From Thioclava sp. ES.031 (lineage in GTDB: Bacteria > Pseudomonadota > Alphaproteobacteria > Rhodobacterales > Rhodobacteraceae): a stretch of DNA of 64,000 nt. The notes under the pieces are model-generated. The model ran no database searches. It worked only from the letters and a program-made list of their open reading frames with translations, and was not told the DNA's origin. The number at the start of each line of letters is the position of its first letter. Position 1 is the stretch's first letter. Made by a program: the position numbers and the translations under genes. Below are positions 16,995 to 25,818 of the stretch, one piece after another. The stretch is from the NCBI RefSeq assembly GCF_002563775.1, contig NZ_PDJO01000001.1, positions 1,436,001 to 1,500,000 on the forward strand. The letters run 5' to 3'.

Positions 16995-19511
16995 TCAGCG
17001 TTGGGCCGGGGCCGGACGCGGGGTGTTGCCCGACGAGCCCTCTCCGGTCAGCGCCGCAAGCTGCGCCTGCGCGCCTCGCATCGCGGGCGGCAAAGGCTCA
17101 CCGGCAAGACGCAGCGCGTCGCGCAGGGCGGCTTCGGCCAGATCGGTCTCTTCCAGCGCGATCAGCACGGCGGCGTAGTGATATTGCGCGAGCGCGTTCT
17201 CCGGCAGCCCGGCGGCGGCAGCGGCGAGCAGGGGGCGCGCGGCCCCGTAATTGCCCAGCCGATATTCCGCCCAGCCATAGGTATCCTTGAAGGCGGGTTC
17301 GGGCCGCTCGCGGAAGCGTTTCGCGATCTGCGCCGCACGCTCGAGGCTGGGCCGGTCGTCGCGATGGGTGCTCAGCAGGCTCGCGAGGTTATTCGCCACG
17401 ATCAGATCGCCACTGTCGCGGGTGTAGAGATCGTCATAGGTCGCGATCGCCGCGTCGAACCGGCCCGATTTCTCTTCCGAGCGCGCCCGGTAGAGCAGCA
17501 GCAGCGGATCGGCCTGCGGGGCCTTTTCCAGCGCGGTCTGGATCACCGCAAGCGCGTCGCCTTCACGCCCTTGGGCCGCGAGCAGGCGATAGAGCTGGCG
17601 GGCCGGGCGCGGATCGGCCGGGTCTTCATACATCAGAGTGCGCAGCCCGGTCTCGGCCCGGTCGGTGTCGCCCTGAATCGCGCAGAGGTTCGCCTCCAGC
17701 AGCCGCAAGCCGCGATTGTCGGGCTGCTGGGCCAGTTGCGCCTCCAGATAGGCGCGCGCCTCGCCGCCCCGGCCGGAGGCCAGTTGCGCCTGCACCACGG
17801 CCGAGACCGCCGCCGCCGAGACCGCAGGGGCCGTGGTGACGCCGTCTTCGCCGGTCCCGGGCGTCTGCACCAGGGTTTTCAGCGTCTCGATCGCGCTCTC
17901 GCTGCGGCCGCGCCCCATCAGGATCGCGGCGCGGATCGACTGCGCCAGCGCCTCCGTGCCCGGGGCTGAAGATGTGTCGAGCTGGTCTGCGATGCGATGG
18001 GCGAGCATCCAGTCGCGATCGGCCAGCGCCAGATCGGCCTGCCGCTTGAGCAGTCCGGGGCTGTTGGGGGTGACCGCCACGGCCTCGGCCAGAACCGTCC
18101 GCGCGGCGCTGGCGCGGTCATGCGCGAAGAGGAAATCGACATAGCGGATCGCCTCGGGCGCAGCGCGCCCCGCCGCATCATAGGCTTGGCTGAAGCGTCC
18201 CATCGCCAGATCGGGCGCGCCTTCTCGCAGGTCGGCCTCGCCCAGCAGGGTCAGGGTCTGCGGGTTGTCGGGGGCCTGCTGCAGCGCGCTGCGCAGATCG
18301 GTGATCGCCAGATCGAGGCGATCTTCCTCGATCCGCCACGCCGCGCGCTGCTGCAGGGCCGGGACGTTGGTCGGATCGGTCTTCAGGATCGCCGCGATCT
18401 CGGTTTTCGCCTTATCGCGCTGCCCGTCATGGTCGAGCATCCGGGCGTAAGCAGAGCGCAGCTGTCGCATCTCCTCGCTGTCGGGATGGCTCTCGATCAG
18501 TGCCTGCATCCGCGTCAAAGCCGCCGCTCGGTCTCCGGCCTGAAAATCCAGATCGGCCCGCATCGCGGTGAAGATCGCCTCATTCGCCGCGCCCTTCGAC
18601 TGCGCGATCAGCGAGTCGAGTTCCGCCCGCGCGGCCTCGGCGCCTTTCGCGCGGGCCAGAAAACGCACGAGTTCCAGATAGCCGCCCGTCTGCTGCTCGC
18701 GATCGGTCGCAAGCTTGCGCAGGAAACGCGCCGCCCCCGCCGGATCGTCGCGCAGCACATACCACGCGATGAGCGCGGTGCGGGTTTTCGGGTCTTCGGG
18801 GAACAGCCCCTGCATCACTTCGAGCTGCGCGCCGATCTCTGCGTTCTCTCCACGCTTCGAGATCAGCTCCAGCTTGAGCACCTGCAACCGGTATTGCGCC
18901 GGATCGCGGGCCAGCGCCGCATCGAGCGCGGCCAGCGTCGCGGCGTCGTCGCCCTGGGCGTTGCGCGCGTCGATCAGCACATGCCAGCCGGTCGGGATTT
19001 CGGGATGCGCCTTGGTCAGCGCCTTGGCCTGCGCCGCGATCTCGGACTGACGGGCCGTGTCGCGCGACAGGCTCGCCTGCCGCAGATCGAGAGCGAGCTG
19101 CACCGCCTGCGCGCCGGGATCGTCGGGCGCGAGTTCGAGTACCGCGTCGACCTGCTTTTGCGCGCGCGGCAGGTTGCCTGTGCGCAGCGACAGCTCCGCA
19201 AGGATGCGATGCACCTCGACCGTCTCGGGATATTGTTCGAGCAGACGCAGATATTGGCTGAAGGCTTCCTGCAACCGTCCCTGCGCCAGCAGCAGATCGG
19301 CATAGGCGCGCCGCGCGGCCTTATGGGTGCCGTCATATTCGAAGACGTTGCGCAGCTCGACCATCGCGCGGACGGGATCGCCCTCGGCCAGAAGGGTCTC
19401 GGCCGATTGGTAATGGGCTTCGGCCTTGTCTGCGTCACTCTTGCAACCGCTCAATGCGAGCGCCGCGCAAAGCGCGAAAAAACTCGCGCGCGCATACTGG
19501 TATCGGGGCAT
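16995..19511 (-). CDS. PrsT-like TPR-repeat lipoprotein of exosortase loci
   Basis: An 838-residue protein almost entirely composed of TPR helices. From ATG 19511 it has a lipoprotein signal (ARASFFALCAALALSGC), with the acylated Cys at 23. An ATG at 19580 would add 23 residues ahead of the signal and is less likely. TPR units recur about every 34 residues, for example AEAHYQSAETLLAEGDPVRA and LARGRLQEAFSQYLRLLEQYP-like stretches. Length and gene order match the PEP-CTERM system TPR lipoprotein PrsT (~900 residues). It probably scaffolds polysaccharide export in the periplasm. Upstream of, and on the same strand as, xrtD (80 bp gap). Confidence 0.85.
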   Translation of the reverse strand: MPRYQYARASFFALCAALALSGCKSDADKAEAHYQSAETLLAEGDPVRAMVELRNVFEYDGTHKAARRAYADLLLAQGRLQEAFSQYLRLLEQYPETVEVHRILAELSLRTGNLPRAQKQVDAVLELAPDDPGAQAVQLALDLRQASLSRDTARQSEIAAQAKALTKAHPEIPTGWHVLIDARNAQGDDAATLAALDAALARDPAQYRLQVLKLELISKRGENAEIGAQLEVMQGLFPEDPKTRTALIAWYVLRDDPAGAARFLRKLATDREQQTGGYLELVRFLARAKGAEAARAELDSLIAQSKGAANEAIFTAMRADLDFQAGDRAAALTRMQALIESHPDSEEMRQLRSAYARMLDHDGQRDKAKTEIAAILKTDPTNVPALQQRAAWRIEEDRLDLAITDLRSALQQAPDNPQTLTLLGEADLREGAPDLAMGRFSQAYDAAGRAAPEAIRYVDFLFAHDRASAARTVLAEAVAVTPNSPGLLKRQADLALADRDWMLAHRIADQLDTSSAPGTEALAQSIRAAILMGRGRSESAIETLKTLVQTPGTGEDGVTTAPAVSAAAVSAVVQAQLASGRGGEARAYLEAQLAQQPDNRGLRLLEANLCAIQGDTDRAETGLRTLMYEDPADPRPARQLYRLLAAQGREGDALAVIQTALEKAPQADPLLLLYRARSEEKSGRFDAAIATYDDLYTRDSGDLIVANNLASLLSTHRDDRPSLERAAQIAKRFRERPEPAFKDTYGWAEYRLGNYGAARPLLAAAAAGLPENALAQYHYAAVLIALEETDLAEAALRDALRLAGEPLPPAMRGAQAQLAALTGEGSSGNTPRPAPAQR

Positions 19512-19625
19512 CTGTCTTGCCTGCTCTGCTACTGCGCTCTGACTGGCGCTTGGCAGAAAGGCTAGCTGCTCCAACGTCATCTATAAAGAGATTTGAACGG
19601 CGCCCCCCTGTCTAAATAGCCAGTT

Positions 19626-19635
19626 TTCCTAGGAA
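19626..19635. promoter_or_regulatory. Palindrome TTCCTAGGAA in divergent promoter region
   Basis: A perfect 10-bp palindrome midway between the divergent prsT-like and ATPase genes. Possible operator; regulator unknown. Confidence 0.3.
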
Positions 19636-19670
19636 TAGACGCGTTTTTGCGACAGTTTGGCCTCAGCCAC

Positions 19671-19703
19671 TCGCGAATTCCTCACGAATTCTTGCGTGAA
19701 TCG
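19671..19703 (+). repeat. Three tandem 11-bp repeats upstream of the ATPase gene
   Basis: TCGCGAATTCC, TCACGAATTCT and TGCGTGAATCG follow one another without gap. The shared core is CGAATTC (TGAATC in the third). An 11-bp period puts each unit on the same helix face, as in regulator-binding direct repeats. They end 57 bp before the ATPase start. Confidence 0.5.
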
Positions 19704-19760
19704 GGGAGATGCCGCTTACTGGCGCAAAGAAATCCCAGAGGCCAAAGGCCCGGTACAGGC

Positions 19761-20681
19761 ATGAACGAAATCTACACCGAATTCTTCGGGTTGGCAGAAC
19801 GTCCTTTTTCGTTGCTGCCCGATCCCGATTTCCTGTTCTGGTCTCCAGAGCATAAGCACGCGGCCACGATGCTCGAATACGGGCTGTTCTCGCGCGCGCC
19901 GATCACGCTGATCACCGGCGAGGTGGGGGCGGGCAAGACGACGCTGCTGCGTCACCTGATGGCGACGATCTCCGAGGATGTGACGATCGCGCTGGTGTCG
20001 AATGCGCGCGGCTCGCGCGATGACGTGATCCGCTGGATCATGCTGTCGCTCGGCCAGCGGGTGGAGGCGGGCGAGGATTACGTCCTGATCTACGACCGGT
20101 TCCAGCAGCTTCTGATCCAGGAATATGCCGCCGGGCGGCGCGTTGTGGTGGTGATCGACGAGGCGCAGAACCTCGATGCGGGCGTGCTCGAAGAGCTGCG
20201 CATGATCACAAATATCAACGCCGACAAGGACGAGCTGGTGCAGCTGATCCTGATGGGGCAGCCGGAACTTCGCGACCTGATCGCACGGCCCGAGCTGCGC
20301 CAATTCGCGCAGCGTGTGTCTTCCGGCTTCCATCTCGGGCCGATGCCCGCCGATTGCGCGCAGCCCTATATCGCCCATCGCCTGCAGGTCGCAGGCGCGA
20401 CACGCGAGATCTTCACTCCCGAGGCCGCGCAGAAACTGCATGCCCATTGCGGCGGCCTTCCGCGGCTGATGAACCAGCTGGCCGATCTGGGCATGGTCTA
20501 TGCCTATTCGGCGCGTGCGGAGATCGTCACCGGAGAGATCATCGACAGGGTGATCGAGGATAACGTCTTCTATCTGCCGGTCGAGACCCAGCGCGCCAAG
20601 CCGCGCGTGATCGCGCCCGCACCTGACACTGCAGTGACCGCCGAGGCCGCGCCCGCCTTCCTCCACAGGGGAGGGCGCTGA
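19761..20681 (+). CDS. ExeA-like AAA ATPase of exosortase/exopolysaccharide systems
   Basis: A 306-residue AAA+ ATPase. After the N-terminal FFGLAERPFSLLPDPDFLFW signature come Walker A GEVGAGKTT (about residue 53-61) and Walker B RRVVVVIDEAQNL, then GGLPRLMNQLAD near residue 235. This matches the ATPase always seen with XrtA/PEP-CTERM polysaccharide loci. It is likely cytoplasmic and linked to the export complex. Its stop codon overlaps the next ATG (TGATG), showing translational coupling to the chain-length gene. Confidence 0.9.
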   Translation: MNEIYTEFFGLAERPFSLLPDPDFLFWSPEHKHAATMLEYGLFSRAPITLITGEVGAGKTTLLRHLMATISEDVTIALVSNARGSRDDVIRWIMLSLGQRVEAGEDYVLIYDRFQQLLIQEYAAGRRVVVVIDEAQNLDAGVLEELRMITNINADKDELVQLILMGQPELRDLIARPELRQFAQRVSSGFHLGPMPADCAQPYIAHRLQVAGATREIFTPEAAQKLHAHCGGLPRLMNQLADLGMVYAYSARAEIVTGEIIDRVIEDNVFYLPVETQRAKPRVIAPAPDTAVTAEAAPAFLHRGGR

Positions 20682-22189
20682 TGCGGGAACTCCGCTTCTA
20701 TACTGCCCTGTTTGCCCGGCGGATCCACTGGCTCTTGCTGGCGGTGTTGCTGGGTGCGCTTGTCGGTCTGGCGGCGGGGCGGATGATCACGCCGATCTAC
20801 GAGGCCAAGGCGCTTCTCGTCGTCGAGGGCGATCGCATCCCCGACGGTCTCGCGGCCTCGACCGTGCGCACCGACACGAATGCCAAGCTGCAGGTGATCC
20901 GCAAACGGGTGCTCTCGCGCGAGAGCCTGCTCGACATGGCGCGGCGAATGGCGCTTTTCCCTGACCTGCGCACCGAGTCCGGCGCGCGCGATGCCGATGC
21001 GGTTTTCGAGGCGCTGCAGAACTCGGTCGAGATTGATATCTCCGAGCAGAGCAAGTCGCGCTCCGCCCCGAAAGACGCGACCTTCATGACGGTGTCTTTC
21101 CGCGCTGGCGCCCCGGCGCGCGCCGCGCGGGTCGCGAATGAGCTGGTGACGCGCATCCTCAAGGAAGACAGCGACATCCGCACAAAGGCCGCGCGCGACA
21201 CGCTCGATTTCTTCTCGCGCGAGGTGGATCGGCTGGAAGGCGAACTGGCGAAATCCTCCAGCGCGATGTTGCAGTTCAGGCAGGAGAACGGCGACGCGCT
21301 GCCCGAGGAATTGCCGCTGCTGCGCGACCGTCTCGCCGCTGTGCAGGCGGGCGCGGAGACCCGGCTCGCGCATGTGAACGAGACCGAGACGGAGATCGAC
21401 CGGCTGGTGCGGCTGCGCGAAGCGGCGGGACGTGTGGTCGACCGCGACGCGATCTATCCGCCCGCGGCGCGCGAATTGTCCCGGCTCGAGGCGCAGCGCG
21501 ACGCGCTCAAACCGCTACTGCCCGCCGATGACGCACGGCTCGCGGCGCTGGGCGCGCAGATTCAGGAATTGTCGCAGCAGGTGGCGCTGCCGCTGCCGAA
21601 AGCCAACTCCGCCTTCGAGAGCCGTCTGCGCGAATTGACCGATACGCTTTTCGTCGCGCAGGCCGCAGGCGATGCCGCCGATCTGAAAATCGCGCAACTC
21701 CGCGAGGCGATTGCGAAAGTGCCCGCCAACGCATCGGCGCTCGAGGCGCTGCGCCGCGATCACGACAATCTCGCCGATCAGTACGACAGCGCCGTGAAAG
21801 CGCGCGCCGTGGCCGAGACCGGCGATACGATCGAGTCGCTGGCCAAGGGCGAGAAGCTGACCGTGATCGATCAGGCGGTCGCGCCGGGCGAGCCGGTGAA
21901 ACCCAATCGCAAGACGCTGGCGCTGGCAGGCGTCGGCGCGGGGCTGTTTCTCGGCCTCGTGGCGGTCGCACTCAAGGAATTGCTCAGCACCGGAATCCGC
22001 CGCCCCGAAGACCTGCAGCGCCATCTGGGGATCTCGGCTTTCGCGACGCTGCCATATCTGAGCACGCCCGAAGACGCGCGCCGCCGTCGCCGCAAGATGC
22101 TGGTCTCCGGCTCCATGGTCGGTGCGGCTTTCGTCGCGGTCGTGGTGCTGTTCGGCGCGTTCTACATGCCGCTCGACCGGCTGTTCTGA
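20681..22189 (+). CDS. Wzz/GumC-type polysaccharide chain-length determinant
   Basis: A 502-residue polysaccharide co-polymerase. A first membrane helix (HWLLLAVLLGALVGLAAG, about residues 17-35) is followed by a long periplasmic coiled-coil region (about 150-390) and a second helix region (KTLALAGVGAGLFLGLVAVA, about 410-430). A further hydrophobic C-terminal helix is at 472-495. It controls chain length and export together with the BY-kinase gene that follows after 16 bp. Unlike fused kinases, no Walker motifs are present, so the kinase is separate, as in PEP-CTERM loci. Confidence 0.9.
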   Translation: MRELRFYTALFARRIHWLLLAVLLGALVGLAAGRMITPIYEAKALLVVEGDRIPDGLAASTVRTDTNAKLQVIRKRVLSRESLLDMARRMALFPDLRTESGARDADAVFEALQNSVEIDISEQSKSRSAPKDATFMTVSFRAGAPARAARVANELVTRILKEDSDIRTKAARDTLDFFSREVDRLEGELAKSSSAMLQFRQENGDALPEELPLLRDRLAAVQAGAETRLAHVNETETEIDRLVRLREAAGRVVDRDAIYPPAARELSRLEAQRDALKPLLPADDARLAALGAQIQELSQQVALPLPKANSAFESRLRELTDTLFVAQAAGDAADLKIAQLREAIAKVPANASALEALRRDHDNLADQYDSAVKARAVAETGDTIESLAKGEKLTVIDQAVAPGEPVKPNRKTLALAGVGAGLFLGLVAVALKELLSTGIRRPEDLQRHLGISAFATLPYLSTPEDARRRRRKMLVSGSMVGAAFVAVVVLFGAFYMPLDRLF

Positions 22190-22205
22190 GGCAAGGAGGC
22201 GAGAG

Positions 22206-23057
22206 ATGGCGGAAAGATTGCGAGACGCGATTGCCAAGGCCCGGGCCGCCCGCACGGGCCGCGCTGCCTCCGAGCCTTCGGTCCGGGCGCAGGTCGCCCC
22301 CGGCAGCGACGGTATCACGGCGGGTGCGTGGCAGGCGCTGACGCCGATCGCCCCGAATTTGGGGCGGCTGCGCGGCAAGCGCATCGTCAGCCCCGATGGC
22401 AGCGCCGAGAGCGCCCCGATCGACCTGATGCGCACCAAGATCGTGCAGCAGATGCGGGCCAATGGCTGGCGGCGGCTGGCGATCACCTCGCCCTCGGCGG
22501 GTTGCGGGAAATCGACCGTCGCGCTCAATCTCGCGCTGAGCCTCGCACGGCAGCAAGAGCGGCACACGCTGCTCATCGAGGCCGATTTCCGCAAGCCCTC
22601 GCTGTTGAAGCTGCTCGACGCGCCGCGCGGGCCGCAAATCTCGGAGGTGCTGGGCGGGACGGCCGAATTTGCCGATCACGCGTTGCGGCTGGGCGGCAAC
22701 CTTGCGATTGGCGCGAATAGCAAACCGGTGGAGACCCCGGCCGAACTGATCCAGTCGCGCCGCGCGGCTGAGGCGCTGGAGCGGATCGAGACGATCTACG
22801 CCCCCGACCTGATGATCTTCGACACCGCGCCAGTGCTGGTCAGCGACGATACGCTCTCGCTCGCCGCCCATGTCGATTGCGTGCTGATCATCGCCGCGAC
22901 CGAAGAGACCACGATTCAGGAAATCGATATCTGCGAGCGCGAACTGGCCGAGCGCACCAATGTGATGGGCGTGGTGGTCAACAAATTCCGCTTCGCCGCC
23001 CCCGAATATGGCTACGCCTATGGCTACGGCTACGGGGCCGCGACGGAGGAGGACTGA
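22206..23057 (+). CDS. CpsD/CapB-family tyrosine autokinase
   Basis: A 283-residue bacterial tyrosine kinase. Walker A SPSAGCGKSTVALNLAL (about residue 98-114), Walker A' TLLIEADFRKPS and Walker B DLMIFDTAPVL are intact. The C-terminus carries a tyrosine cluster (EYGYAYGYGYG), the expected autophosphorylation tail. AAGGAGGCGAG precedes the ATG at 22206. Such kinases cycle phosphorylation to drive polysaccharide polymerisation and export with the Wzz protein. The PPP phosphatase at 12765-13541 does not belong to the usual low-molecular-weight Tyr phosphatases but could act in the same circuit. Confidence 0.92.
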   Translation: MAERLRDAIAKARAARTGRAASEPSVRAQVAPGSDGITAGAWQALTPIAPNLGRLRGKRIVSPDGSAESAPIDLMRTKIVQQMRANGWRRLAITSPSAGCGKSTVALNLALSLARQQERHTLLIEADFRKPSLLKLLDAPRGPQISEVLGGTAEFADHALRLGGNLAIGANSKPVETPAELIQSRRAAEALERIETIYAPDLMIFDTAPVLVSDDTLSLAAHVDCVLIIAATEETTIQEIDICERELAERTNVMGVVVNKFRFAAPEYGYAYGYGYGAATEED

Positions 23058-23169
23058 GCGGCCAGCCGCTTTGCCTTCGGTCACGCCCGTGCCATATAGC
23101 TTCGGTAAGCGCGCGGCCCCCGCCTGCGGGGGCTTCGACCGCGCCAAACCCTGCTGACGAAAGGCCGCC

Positions 23170-24048
23170 ATGACCCGCATCATCTCTTCGCTGTCCGAGA
23201 TTTCCGCCCCCTATGACGCGCTGTTTTGCGACCTCTGGGGCTGCCTGCATAACGGGGTTAAGGCGTTTCCCGCGGCGGTCGAGGCGCTGCAGGCGTTTCG
23301 TGCGAAAGGCGGCAAGGTCGTGCTTCTGACCAACGCCCCGCGGCCCGCGAAATTCGTGATGGAGTCGCTCGATCGGCTGGGCTGTCCGCGTGACGCCTAT
23401 GACCTCGTCGTCTCCTCCGGCGATGCCGCGCAGGATGCGATGTTCGCGGGCGCCGTGGGCAAGAAGGTCTGGCATCTGGGCCCGTCCAAGGATGACGGAT
23501 TCTTCACCGAGGTGCCCGAGGAATGGCAAGGGCAGGCCGAGATCACCCGCGTCGATTTCGACGAGGCCGAGGGCATCGTCTGCACCGGTCCCTTCGACGA
23601 GGTGAACGAGGTCCCCGAGGATTACCGCCCGAAGTTCCTGCTCGCGAAGATGCGCGAGTTGCCGATGCTCTGCGCGAACCCCGATATTGTCGTCGATCTG
23701 GGCGACAAGCGCATCTACTGCGCGGGCGCGCTGGCGGCGCTCTATGAGGAAATGGGCGGCGAGGCGATGTATTTCGGCAAACCCCATCCGCCGATCTACG
23801 ATCTTGCGCGGCGCAAACTGAGCCGTCTGGGCGGCGCGGAGGATGCGCGCATCCTCGCCATCGGCGACGGGATCAATACCGATGTGGCCGGCGCTGTGGG
23901 GGAGGGGATCGATTGCCTCTTCATCTCCAGCGGTCTGGCGCATGATCAGTTCGGGGCCGATCCGCAGAACCCCGATCCCGAATTGCTGCGCACCTGGCTG
24001 GAGGCGCGTCAGCGCGACCCGCTCTACACGATGGGCCAGCTGACCTGA
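23170..24048 (+). CDS. HAD-superfamily class IIA hydrolase (TIGR01459 type)
   Basis: A 292-residue HAD phosphatase. Motif I is DALFCDLWGCLHNG (nucleophile Asp near residue 19), with LLTNAPRP as motif II and AIGDGINTDVAGAVGEGID as the Mg-binding motif. The subgroup common in alphaproteobacteria (TIGR01459) has no settled substrate; relatives are phosphoglycolate or pyridoxal phosphate phosphatases. It has its own leader of 112 bp after the kinase gene, so it is probably not part of the exopolysaccharide operon. Confidence 0.88.
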   Translation: MTRIISSLSEISAPYDALFCDLWGCLHNGVKAFPAAVEALQAFRAKGGKVVLLTNAPRPAKFVMESLDRLGCPRDAYDLVVSSGDAAQDAMFAGAVGKKVWHLGPSKDDGFFTEVPEEWQGQAEITRVDFDEAEGIVCTGPFDEVNEVPEDYRPKFLLAKMRELPMLCANPDIVVDLGDKRIYCAGALAALYEEMGGEAMYFGKPHPPIYDLARRKLSRLGGAEDARILAIGDGINTDVAGAVGEGIDCLFISSGLAHDQFGADPQNPDPELLRTWLEARQRDPLYTMGQLT

Positions 24049-24183
24049 GCGGGGTGCAAAATTCGGGCGGTAACTTTGTTGCGCCTTTTGTCGCGGTAGG
24101 GTAAAAAAGTTGCGCAGGCATCTTGCCTGTGCTCTGCCGCATGTGCTATGCCGCAGTGCAACATAAACTTCCGGCTGGGACCT

Positions 24184-24633
24184 ATGGATATGCTCGACAA
24201 CCTGCCCCGTGGCACGATCTGCATCGAAGATCTGGAAATCGGCATGGTGCGCTACCTCCGCAAGGAGGTCACCGACCGCGACATCGAGATGTTCGCGGAG
24301 GTCTCCACCGACCATAACCCTGTCCATCTGGACGATGCCTATGCGCAAGACACCATTTTCGAGGGTCGAATCGCGCATGGCATGCTGACCGCGGGGCTGA
24401 TCTCGGCGGTGATCGGCGAACAGCTTCCCGGTCACGGCACGGTCTATCTGGGCCAGTCGCTCAAATTCATGGCCCCCGTGCGCCCCGGCGATGTGGTCTA
24501 TGCCGAGGTGAAGGTGACGGCGATCGACCATTCGCGTCGCCGTGTCACGCTTGAAACCCATTGCGCGGTGGGCGATACGGTGGTCGTGAAAGGCGAGGCG
24601 CTGGTTCTGGCGCCCTCGCGCAAGTTCGACTGA
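24184..24633 (+). CDS. MaoC-family (R)-specific enoyl-CoA hydratase
   Basis: A 149-residue hot-dog fold protein with the MaoC hydratase signature: FAEVSTDHNPVHLDDAYA (catalytic Asp and His) and RIAHGMLTAGLISAVIGEQLPG. It hydrates trans-2-enoyl-CoA to (R)-3-hydroxyacyl-CoA, often supplying polyhydroxyalkanoate synthesis (PhaJ-like). Two starts are possible, ATG 24184 or ATG 24190; GGGA at 24177-24180 suits 24190 better. RibF begins 29 bp downstream on the same strand. No other PHA gene is in the window. Confidence 0.87.
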   Translation: MDMLDNLPRGTICIEDLEIGMVRYLRKEVTDRDIEMFAEVSTDHNPVHLDDAYAQDTIFEGRIAHGMLTAGLISAVIGEQLPGHGTVYLGQSLKFMAPVRPGDVVYAEVKVTAIDHSRRRVTLETHCAVGDTVVVKGEALVLAPSRKFD

Positions 24634-24662
24634 CCCGGCGACCTCGCCGGAGGGCGGGGTGG

Positions 24663-25601
24663 ATGAAACGCTTGACCACTTGGAAATCGCTGGAGAAATC
24701 CGCGCGCGGGGCCTCCGTCGCGATGGGCAATTTCGACGGCATCCATCTTGGCCATCAATCGGTGATCGATCAGGCACGTGGGAAAGATGCGCCGCTGGGC
24801 GTCATCACCTTCGAGCCCCATCCCCGCGAATTCTTCGCAGCCCGGGCAGGCAAGACCCTGCCGCCGTTCCGGCTGATGAACCCCGAGGCGCGCGCCAACC
24901 GGCTCGCCAAGCTCGGGGTCGAGCGGCTCTATGAGCTGCCCTTCAACGAAGAACTGGCCGATATGAGCGCCGACGCCTTCGCCCGCGAAGTGCTCGCCGA
25001 AGGTCTGGGCGTGACCCATGTCGCAGTGGGCGGCGATTTCCGCTTCGGCAAGGGGCGCGAGGGCGACACGGCCATGCTGACGGAGCTCGGCGCGAAATAC
25101 GGCTTCGAGGTCACCGTCGCACCGCTTCTGCATGTCGAGGGGGTTGAGGCGTCTTCGACTGCGATCCGCACCGCGCTGGCCGAAGGCCGCCCCGAGGATG
25201 CCGCCGCGATGCTGGGCCACCTGCACCGGATCGAGGGCGCGGTGCTGCATGGCGACAAGCGTGGACGCGATCTGGGCTATCCGACCGCGAATATGTCGAT
25301 GGCCGGGCTGCATCTGCCCAAGCTCGGCGTCTATGCGGTGAAGTTCGACGTGCTGACCGGGCCTCATAAGGGCAGCTATACCGGGGCTGCGAGCCTCGGC
25401 GTGCGCCCGATGTTCGGCGAGAATACCCCGAACCTCGAAACCTTCGTCTTCGATTTCAAAGGCGACCTCTACGACGAGCATGTCTCGGTCGCGCTGGTCG
25501 AATTCCTGCGCCCCGAGATGAAGTTCGACGGCGTAGAGGCGCTGGTCGCGCAGATGGATGCCGATTGCGTCCGCGCGCGGGAGATCTTGGCGGAGCGCTG
25601 A
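24663..25601 (+). CDS. ribF: Bifunctional riboflavin kinase / FAD synthetase
   Basis: A 312-residue RibF. N-terminal FAD synthetase domain (residues ~1-175) with AMGNFDGIHLGH and TFEPHPREFF; C-terminal riboflavin kinase domain (~185-310) with GRDLGYPTANM and the ETFVFDFKGDLYDEHVSVALV segment. It converts riboflavin to FMN and then FAD in the cytoplasm. Start ATG 24663 has GGAGGGCGG upstream. It is the only flavin gene here apart from ribH at 49.2 kb, which is under an FMN riboswitch; none is seen before ribF. Confidence 0.95.
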   Translation: MKRLTTWKSLEKSARGASVAMGNFDGIHLGHQSVIDQARGKDAPLGVITFEPHPREFFAARAGKTLPPFRLMNPEARANRLAKLGVERLYELPFNEELADMSADAFAREVLAEGLGVTHVAVGGDFRFGKGREGDTAMLTELGAKYGFEVTVAPLLHVEGVEASSTAIRTALAEGRPEDAAAMLGHLHRIEGAVLHGDKRGRDLGYPTANMSMAGLHLPKLGVYAVKFDVLTGPHKGSYTGAASLGVRPMFGENTPNLETFVFDFKGDLYDEHVSVALVEFLRPEMKFDGVEALVAQMDADCVRAREILAER

Positions 25602-25606
25602 GGGCC

Positions 25607-25727
25607 GCGCCCGACCTCCCCCCGGGAGGGCGCTTTTCGCCACCAGCGCGCGCATCGACGTCGTTCGGTGACGGGACCATAAACCGCAGACCACCGAACG
25701 CGCGGACGCCCACCCGAGGTCGGGCGC
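25607..25727. repeat. Nested inverted repeats between ribF and the YcgN-type gene
   Basis: Outer arms GCGCCCGACCTC (25607-25618) and GAGGTCGGGCGC (25716-25727) match perfectly over 12 bp. Inside them GTTCGGTG (25663-25670) pairs with CACCGAAC (25692-25699). A CCTCCCCCCGGGAGG hairpin follows the left outer arm. No coding signal fills the 217-bp gap. It could be a structured RNA, a terminator complex or a small mobile repeat. Confidence 0.6.
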
Positions 25728-25818
25728 AGCCCGTCCCGCCATGCCCAAATCGCAGATCCGCTCACGATCCGCCGATCTGCCCTTTCCATTTCCCCGCCGC
25801 TGCCCCATTTTCCGCCGC

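Noticed and set aside
24049..24183. PhaR-type TGC/GCA operator before the MaoC gene
   Set aside because: Several TGC and GCA triplets occur but not in the spacing expected; GC-rich chance is likely.
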